Shown: positions 57,399 to 64,000 of the stretch, piece after piece
Layout: each line of letters starts with the position of its first letter
Numbering within the stretch: position 1 is the stretch's first letter
From: Gliomastix tumulicola
Taxonomy: Eukaryota; Ascomycota; Sordariomycetes; Hypocreales; Bionectriaceae
Length of the DNA: 64,000 bases
Direction of reading: 5' to 3'
NCBI GenBank assembly: GCA_001599755.1
Contig: BCHX01000001.1
Coordinates: 4,402,001-4,466,000 of the forward strand
Notes under the pieces: generated by a model
What the model was told of the DNA's origin: nothing
Databases searched by the model: none
What the model saw: the letters and a program-made list of their open reading frames with translations, nothing else
Position numbers and translations under genes: made by a program

Positions 57399-60300
57399 AT
57401 GGAATCAAATCGAATCAAGCGCATTTGCCGGCGTCCCGCGTCTTCCACGGGAAATGGCAGCGATCGGAATGGCGTCGCAGCTGACAATCCGTCTCTGGGG
57501 CGCGCTGAAGGCCATAGCCAGACAGTCACAGCGAGCTCCTCTGCAAGTGCCGCGCCGCAGATTGCCTTGCCAGGAGATGGAGCTCGCAACAATAATGGCT
57601 CACTTCAGGGTCTACAGGGCGCAACACCGCCCACTGAACCAGATCTGTGGCAAAGGGCCACGGAGAGTCTCTCGGATGAAGATCATAAATGGATACGGCA
57701 CATGCCTGCTCTTCCATCTCTGAGTACTGCGACCGATGCCAATGCGGTAGACGAACTCATCGGGCTCGTCGACCGTCTACGGCTCGACTGCGAAGGAAAG
57801 AAGTGGCGATGGGCAGAAGGCCCTCTCCGCGCGTCCCAGGCTTGGCTGAACAAGTTCAAGGAAATCGGAGACATCGTCACCCAGTACGACACGACACATC
57901 TAGCACTTCCGTGGGCTGGGGTCCGGTTCATCTTGATCTGCGCCCTGCAGTACAGCGACAACATGGATACCGCAGCCGACAGTATCGCAATGGCGACTCG
58001 GATCATCCATCGGTACAGAGTCTACGAGCTCATGTACAGCCTCGACACGGTCGGGGCAGATGTTCGCGCGAGTCTGGACGTCGCGCTGATCAATCTCTAT
58101 GCCGGTGTCTGGCGGCTTCTGGTGCGAGTTGGCCGGTTCTTCGAGAAGAGAACAGGAGCCCGACTCGCTCAAGGGATATTGAAGCCAAATGAACTGGCAG
58201 ATTTGCTCTCGGATATCGAAAAGCTGGAGACCGAAGCGGGAAAGGCGGCTTCCCTGTGCAAGAGCAGGCAGAACTTCCATGCCAATCAGAACGCACTGAG
58301 GACGATGCAGCTGCTGGAGGGGCTGCTGTCTATTCAAGAGCCTGTGCTCCGGATCGACCAGAATGTGCTCTCTGTTCTCGAGACTCTGGAAGAAAACGAG
58401 ATGTATACCATTCTTGAGTGGACGTCGCCTATCAAGTATACGTTTCATCACAAGTTCATCCGTGACCGAAGGACTGCAGGCACATGCGAGTGGATCACTC
58501 AAAGGAGTGAGTACCGCGAGTGGCTATCAGAAACCTCTTCCGTCACCCTGTGGGTTCAAGCTCCCGGTAAGTTTCGTTTGTTGGCGGGACTTCTATGCAA
58601 TTGTTGCTAACCACTGAGTAGCTGGTCGAGGGAAGACATATCTCACATCGATGGTCGTCGACTCAATCCGGACACGACTGGAGCAAGACCAGAGCCAGGA
58701 AGCGTTTGCCTTTTTCTACTGCAATTATCTTGAGGAGGATCGTCGAAACGCCATCTCTATACTTCGTAGCTACGTACGACAACTAGCTTGCCCGAAGCAC
58801 CTCGGCAGCCGGATCCATCCGCGGTTGAAGGAACTACACAGCGACTCACGAAAATACGGCGAGGACTGGACAATGAAGCAGTGCGAGGAATATCTTGTCA
58901 CGCTTCTCAACTTCTATCCTCGGACAACGCTCCTATTGGACGCACTAGACGAATGCGGTGTCGAAGACCGGACGAATCTTCTCAACCTATTTCACTCCTT
59001 AGAGACGAGGGTTGACAAGCCAGTCAAAATCTTTATCGCCAGCCGTCCAGAAGGAGACATTCGGGAGCGACTTCTCCTCATGCGGAACATCGAAATCAAT
59101 GAGACCAACAACAGCGAGGACATCATGAAATACATCACTGAAGGGTTTAAAATTCATGCCCCTTGGACGCGGCTGCTGAACAGGAACGCAGCTCTCAAAC
59201 AACGTCTCATCGACGTGTTGATCGAGAAAAGTCACGGCATGTTCCAGTATGTGAATTTGCAGATCAGCGACTTAAGGACTCTCAGCACGGAAACAGACAT
59301 GATGTCTAGGCTCAACAGACTGCCCAACGGTCTCAACGAGACCTACAACCGAATACATGAGAGGATCCTCAACGGTGGCGAATACTCAGCATCGATTACT
59401 CACAGAGCCCTGAAATGGGTCATGTGTGCTTTCAGGCCCCTGACCAGTGAAGAACTGCTGGACGCTGTTCGGGTGGACGTTGAGAACGAGATCGTTGGAG
59501 CTGACGAGGAAGTTACTGAAGAGGACCTTTTGGGCTGGTGCGCAAATCTGCTCATTCTTGATGAGGAGAGTAGGCCTGCTGTCTGGAGGGCCAGCCACTT
59601 CTCTGTTATCGAGCATTTGCAGACCATGTGGTCAATGCTAGATGCGCACCGGCTCGTTGCCAAGGCTTGTCTCATGTTTCTCCTCGACGTGCCATATACT
59701 TCCCCAGGCCACCAACACTTTGTGGAGAAATATCGCCAGAGGCCGCTCAGTGTGGAAATGTATGTGCTCGCAGAGGGGCCCAGGCATATTCAAACTCAGG
59801 ACCTACCAGATCATGACGTCGATTTGGCACGCCATTTAAAGACCTTTGTGGGCTCCCCGTTTCGAGGCAGCAGTCGGTTCGGAACTTGGCTCAGTTGCAA
59901 TGAGGATGCGACTTTTGAACTTGGGGAAACACCCTCGCCCATAATTACGATGGCCTTCTATGGGATTTATCACCTCTTACGAGACTGGTGGCATAGCGCG
60001 GTCAATGGATTTTCGGATCTGGTCTTGACTGCAACGAGTCCTAGAGGAGACAATGTTCTTGCATGCGCAGCACACGGCGGCTCTGTGGAGATTTGCAGCC
60101 TTCTCATTGAACGAGGCGTGCCGCTAAATCCCAAGGAGATCGGTAGAAGATGGAGAACGCCGCTTAATGCTGCAGTCAAGGGTGGGCATATTTCGATTGT
60201 TCGACTTCTCCTTGACAAGGGAGCAAATGTTCGTCATATGGATGCTCCCGTTGTTATGACTGCCATGCTGAGCAAGCACCCCAGCAGCTGGGACATCGTG

Positions 60301-60996
60301 GAGATGCTCGTCCAATACGGGGCCGATCTTGAACAGAGGGATCCCAATCCCAATCAGGATTTCAACGAGAACACTCCCCTCCACCTAGCTGTTTCCAATG
60401 GAGACATCCAGAAAGCGGAGCGACTAGTCGAGCTCGGCGCCGATGTGAACGCGCCAATGGAACCCTGGGGCAGCGCCCTCGGACTAGCTGCAGCAGAGGG
60501 CGGAGTCGCAGTGTTGAAATCTCTGCTCGGGAAAGGAGCCAAGGTGGACTTGCGTTTCGATGGGGGGTGTTTTTTTAAGAATGCCCTTGATGTTGCTATT
60601 TGGTACCATGGCCTTGGCGCGATGGAGATATTGATCAAGAGGGGAGCAGACGTAAACTTGAAGTTGGACGGGCGGTGGAGCCCTCTCTTACAGGCTGTGA
60701 GTCGTGAGTGGAGGGAGGGTGTTGAATATCTGATCAGTCGCGGTGCCGAGGTGAACATGATTTTTACCTCAGGAGGATACGGTACTGCCTTGATTACCGC
60801 GACAGAACGGCGTCTTCTCAGAGTGATCGAGATTCTACTTCAGCACGGAGCTGACGTGAATTTGCGAGTCGATACCGGCGTTTACAAGACAGCACTCGAA
60901 GCTGCGCGAGGGCCGCCAGCCAGTTTTTTCATGGAGGACATAGACAGCGAGGCTTGCTTACAGCTACTCTTGGGGTTTGGCGCACAGGACATTTAA
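57399..60996 (+). CDS. NLR-type STAND protein: N-terminal helical domain, NACHT, ankyrin repeats
   Basis: Two exons, join(57399..58566,58622..60996), 1180 residues. The 55-nt intron (GTAAGT donor, GCTAAC branch) falls inside the P-loop, and splicing yields APAGRGKT (Lys394, Thr395). N-terminal part: disordered to about residue 100, then a helical block with WRWAEGPLRASQAWLNKFKEI, LPWAGVRFILICALQYSDN and INLYAGVWRLLVRVGRFF, similar to the DUF7708-type domain of fungal STAND proteins. NACHT core: Walker A at 390-395, Walker B TTLLLDALDE (Asp496, acidic pair at 499-500), IFIASRPEGDI (sensor), then a winged-helix-like ALKWVMCAFRPLTSEELLDAV. From about residue 866 a C-terminal ankyrin array (NVLACAAHGGSVEICSLLI, ENTPLHLAVSNGDIQKAERL). 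Fungal NLRs act as intracellular sensors, some controlling heterokaryon incompatibility and cell death. The start is the first ATG in frame. Confidence 0.91.
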
Positions 60997-61404
60997 TGGA
61001 ATCGCATGACGCTTTACAAGATGGGCGCGGATAGAGATACCTAGTTTGACTACTAATATCCTACCTAGCTCATTAGTCTTGGCTAGGTACTCTGGGGATG
61101 ACGTTCAGCTTCATACCAAAGCCATCTAATCTCTTCACCTCGTTGTCTTTAATAGTTCGCACAACCCGAGTCAGGGCATTCAGCTACTTGGCTTGGACGG
61201 TGCTGTATATTGCGCATTTATTACATATTTACGACACGTGACAATGTGTGTCTATTAATAACCTACCCGTCAGCGACTCACTTAAAGGCAACCGCTTCCC
61301 CTCATCAGCTTTCACGGTGCCATAACCATCATCTCCACCTTCGCAGCTGTCGTGCATATAACATCCAGAATGTTCACTTTTTAACAACGCTTGAATTGGA
61401 GAAA
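60997..61404. promoter_or_regulatory. Short gap between NLR and TPR gene
   Basis: 408 bp between two + strand genes; holds the NLR terminator and the promoter of the TPR gene. No motif is assigned. Confidence 0.45.
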
Positions 61405-64000
61405 ATGAGCGACACCATTGAAAGATTCGAGGAGGCGCCTCGCCTTGCTCCGGCGGCCAACGACGCCCGAGAAAAGGCAAAGCGCCTTGAGAATCTGGGC
61501 ATCGCATTTGCCGAGCGGCAAAATGCGACCGGGCCCCCGCAGGACCTGGATAAGGCGCTCGAGCATCTGCAAGAAGCCGTCAGACTCACCGAGGATGATG
61601 ACCCGGAGAGGGCGCACCGAGTCACTGTTCTTGGTGTCCTATACTTTGCTCGATTCGACTACGATCGTTCTATCGATGATGTCCCGTATCTTGATGCTGC
61701 GATCCGGACGCTGCGAGAAGCCCTCGAGCTGACGCCCGTGGACCACCCCGACTACGCTGATATCATTGGACGACTGGCGGAGGCCTTCAACGATAGATAC
61801 CTCATGACAAAGTCGTCGGTAGATCTCGACACGGGCATAGGGCAGGTGGAGCAGCTGCTTCTTCGACTGCCCATCGATGGAGCGCCAACGACCAGGATCA
61901 AACTTCTCACAGATCTCGCCGACTTCTACGGTGATCGGTACGAGCAAACGAAGCTGCTAGTAGATCTTGATGCTGCTATCCGCAGTAATCAGGCTGCTGT
62001 AAATGTCCCAGACACGGCCGATATGGATGGCTTAGCAAAGGTCAGACTCGAGAAGCTCGCCAAGCGGTACCAGGAGAGATATCTGAGAACGGGGGCTCTG
62101 GATGACCTCACCAGTACGGTGATTGCAGTTCAGCAGATACTGGATCTAGTAGCTCTTGAGTATCCAAAACAACGGATCCCATGGCTGAAGGCGGCAGCGG
62201 CGAAATACTGCGAGAGATACCTAACTCTCGGCACTGTGGAGAATTTCGAGGTCGGCATTCGGCTCTTTCAGCAGGCCATGGAGCTGATAGCCCTCACTGA
62301 TCCGGTCATGGAAGGGACCTGGATTCGGGATGCAACTGCATTCAGTGGCAAATATCTTTGCGCTAGAGCAATACTTGACATTGACGGCCTCATTCGGCGG
62401 TTGGGCCTTACTCTCGAGATCGCAGCGGGCGAGTCGCTGGACCACAGGGTCGTTCGGCTTCAAGATCTAGCGACTGCATACAATTGCAGATACATGAGGA
62501 GGGGCTCGATATCGGATCTCAGGTCGGCAGTTGAGAGGCTCGACCAGATTATTGATCTTTCACCGCCGGAGACCAGTCTCTCAGTCCAAGCGGCCTGGCG
62601 ACAACAGGTGGCAGTTGGTCACTATGAAATCTTTCGGAGGACAAGGGCGCTTGATTCTCTTTCCGAGTGCATCCGTTCTTATCAAGAAGCCCTCGACCTG
62701 GTCCCAGAAACGTGCCCACACAAGCAAGGGATCGTCACGGGTCTCACAGCGGCGTTCCAGGCGAGACATAGGATCACTGTAGAAGCCTCAGATCTTGATA
62801 GACTCACGCAGCTGTCTCAGAAGGCTTATGATCTGGCACCGAAGTCCTACCTCGGGCAGCTCGAACACGTGGCCAAGACTTACAAGCGTGCATACGAGAC
62901 TTCTGGAGAGATGTCAGATCTGGATGCACTCATTCGAAATATGGAACGGGCGCTTGTCCTGACGCCTGCGGACGATCCTAAGCGGACCGATAAGCTCGAG
63001 GCCCTGGGGACTGAGTATAGCGTCAAGTACCACAAGACCGGGGAGGTAGACGACGTGAACCGAGCCATCCAGCTGTTCCAGGAGTCCTACAACCTCACTC
63101 CGACCCATCATACACTGGCGCGCACGAGTCGACTTCATCGCCTTGCTCTAGCGCACATAGATCGACATGAAAGAACCGGTTCAATAGCAGACCTCGACGC
63201 GGCCATCCAGAATTTACGAATCGTGATCCGGGACACGGAGAATCATCATCCCGACCGGCCGCGTCGGCTGCAGAGTCTTGGGGTTGGGTACGGCGAGAGA
63301 TATCAGTCTTCTGGAGGCCTGGCGGATATTGACAACGCGATCAAGCAATTTGAAGATGCTCTTGCTCTCACAGCGAATAATGATTCTCTGAAGGCGTCTC
63401 TGTCATCAGCGCTGGGCACCGCATACTTAGACAAACACAAGCGAACGCGGGTCACAGAGGACCTTGATGCAGGGATCAGAATGTGCCAAGAGGCGATCAA
63501 ATTTCCCCTCGAAGCTACAGATCGAGCGGACTGCCTGCATCTCCTCGCAATGGGATACTCTACGAGTGCGCGCAGCGTGGGGGCGGAGTCGGACCTAGAT
63601 GAGGCGATTCAGTTGATACAAGAGGCCCTCGAGCTCACGGGCGACTCTGACCCAAGAAGGAGTCGACAGTTTCACACCCTCTCGGTCTGCTATCAAAACA
63701 AATTCAGCAAGACAAAGGACCAGGGGGACCTCGAGATGGCGATACAACAAGTGCAGCAGGCGCTTTCCCGAGCACCGGACGATGTGCCAGAGAAACCCTC
63801 CTATCTCAGGGATCTTGGAAGCATGTACAGAGACAAGTTCATCCACACTGGAGACAAGAGCTACATAGTCTTGGCTAGTGAGAACTTTCTTGCCGCGGCC
63901 AACCATCCTGCTTCCACGCCACTGGGTCGCTTCTCGGCTGGGAAGGACCTGTTCTACGTCTTCTGCAAAGCCAAGCTCTGGCCCATGGCACACCAAATCG
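61405..64000 (+). CDS. TPR-array protein, 3' partial; probable TPR-CHAT protein
   Basis: An open frame from ATG 61405 (MSDTIERFEEAP, after GAGAAA) runs without a stop to the end of the window: 865 codons, no intron seen. It is made of regular tetratricopeptide-like units, each with a DLDxAI helix and an ALELTP-type turn: DLDKALEHLQEAVRLTED, YLDAAIRTLREALELTP, DLDAAIRSNQAAVNVP, DLDEAIQLIQEALELTGD and others, with LG..Y..RY..TG between. This repeat style is characteristic of the N-terminal arrays of fungal TPR-CHAT proteins, whose C-terminal CHAT domain is a caspase/separase-like cysteine protease. The CHAT domain would lie beyond 64000 and is not seen, so a plain TPR protein remains possible. 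It follows the NLR on the same strand after 408 bp. Not a truncation by mutation: the window simply ends. Confidence 0.85.
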   Translation, partial: MSDTIERFEEAPRLAPAANDAREKAKRLENLGIAFAERQNATGPPQDLDKALEHLQEAVRLTEDDDPERAHRVTVLGVLYFARFDYDRSIDDVPYLDAAIRTLREALELTPVDHPDYADIIGRLAEAFNDRYLMTKSSVDLDTGIGQVEQLLLRLPIDGAPTTRIKLLTDLADFYGDRYEQTKLLVDLDAAIRSNQAAVNVPDTADMDGLAKVRLEKLAKRYQERYLRTGALDDLTSTVIAVQQILDLVALEYPKQRIPWLKAAAAKYCERYLTLGTVENFEVGIRLFQQAMELIALTDPVMEGTWIRDATAFSGKYLCARAILDIDGLIRRLGLTLEIAAGESLDHRVVRLQDLATAYNCRYMRRGSISDLRSAVERLDQIIDLSPPETSLSVQAAWRQQVAVGHYEIFRRTRALDSLSECIRSYQEALDLVPETCPHKQGIVTGLTAAFQARHRITVEASDLDRLTQLSQKAYDLAPKSYLGQLEHVAKTYKRAYETSGEMSDLDALIRNMERALVLTPADDPKRTDKLEALGTEYSVKYHKTGEVDDVNRAIQLFQESYNLTPTHHTLARTSRLHRLALAHIDRHERTGSIADLDAAIQNLRIVIRDTENHHPDRPRRLQSLGVGYGERYQSSGGLADIDNAIKQFEDALALTANNDSLKASLSSALGTAYLDKHKRTRVTEDLDAGIRMCQEAIKFPLEATDRADCLHLLAMGYSTSARSVGAESDLDEAIQLIQEALELTGDSDPRRSRQFHTLSVCYQNKFSKTKDQGDLEMAIQQVQQALSRAPDDVPEKPSYLRDLGSMYRDKFIHTGDKSYIVLASENFLAAANHPASTPLGRFSAGKDLFYVFCKAKLWPMAHQI

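Overview
The window is nuclear DNA of a filamentous ascomycete, most likely a Sordariomycete. Genes are interrupted by short introns (mostly 49-112 nt) with GTNNGT donors and CTAAC/CTGAC branch points. Promoters and leaders are pyrimidine-rich, and the proteins are typical of ascomycetes (POP3, SIN1/AVO1, fungal rhodopsin-like, NACHT-ankyrin, Clr5-ankyrin). Exon models were built by hand by matching splice phase. Two isolated N bases (27013, 43191) and several long homopolymers show that this is draft assembly.

Left part (about 0.6-26.5 kb) is conserved housekeeping sequence: a low-complexity Ala/Gln/Pro-rich protein; POP3, an RNase P/MRP subunit; a giant 2595-residue ubiquitin-specific protease with an apparent GC-AG intron; an NFKBIL1-like Arg/Ser/His-rich protein; a small secreted, possibly GPI-anchored protein; the TORC2 subunit SIN1; a PRCC-family nuclear protein divergent from SIN1; and a conserved unknown protein.

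Middle part (about 27-44 kb) is accessory. It holds three ankyrin-repeat genes: a Clr5-ankyrin gene and a second ankyrin gene, each with a one-base frame break inside the repeats, and an intact 1534-residue secretory/membrane ankyrin protein. A 2-oxoglutarate/Fe(II) dioxygenase lies among them. A 603-bp MITE-like element with 61-bp terminal inverted repeats and TA flanks follows.

Next (44.8-51.2 kb) come a seven-helix rhodopsin-like membrane protein, a protein-kinase-fold protein with DFN in place of DFG, a DUF3140-Tudor chromatin-type protein, and a membrane-anchored TAP-like alpha/beta hydrolase.

The right end (52-64 kb) is the most interesting. Three large genes lie head to tail on the + strand: a zinc-finger-like protein ending in a PNP_UDP nucleoside phosphorylase domain, a NACHT-ankyrin NLR, and a very long TPR-array protein that runs off the window and resembles the TPR part of TPR-CHAT (caspase-like) proteins. 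Nucleoside phosphorylase, STAND sensor and TPR-CHAT together are the classes expected of a fungal innate-immunity or heterokaryon-incompatibility island. That they act together is inference.
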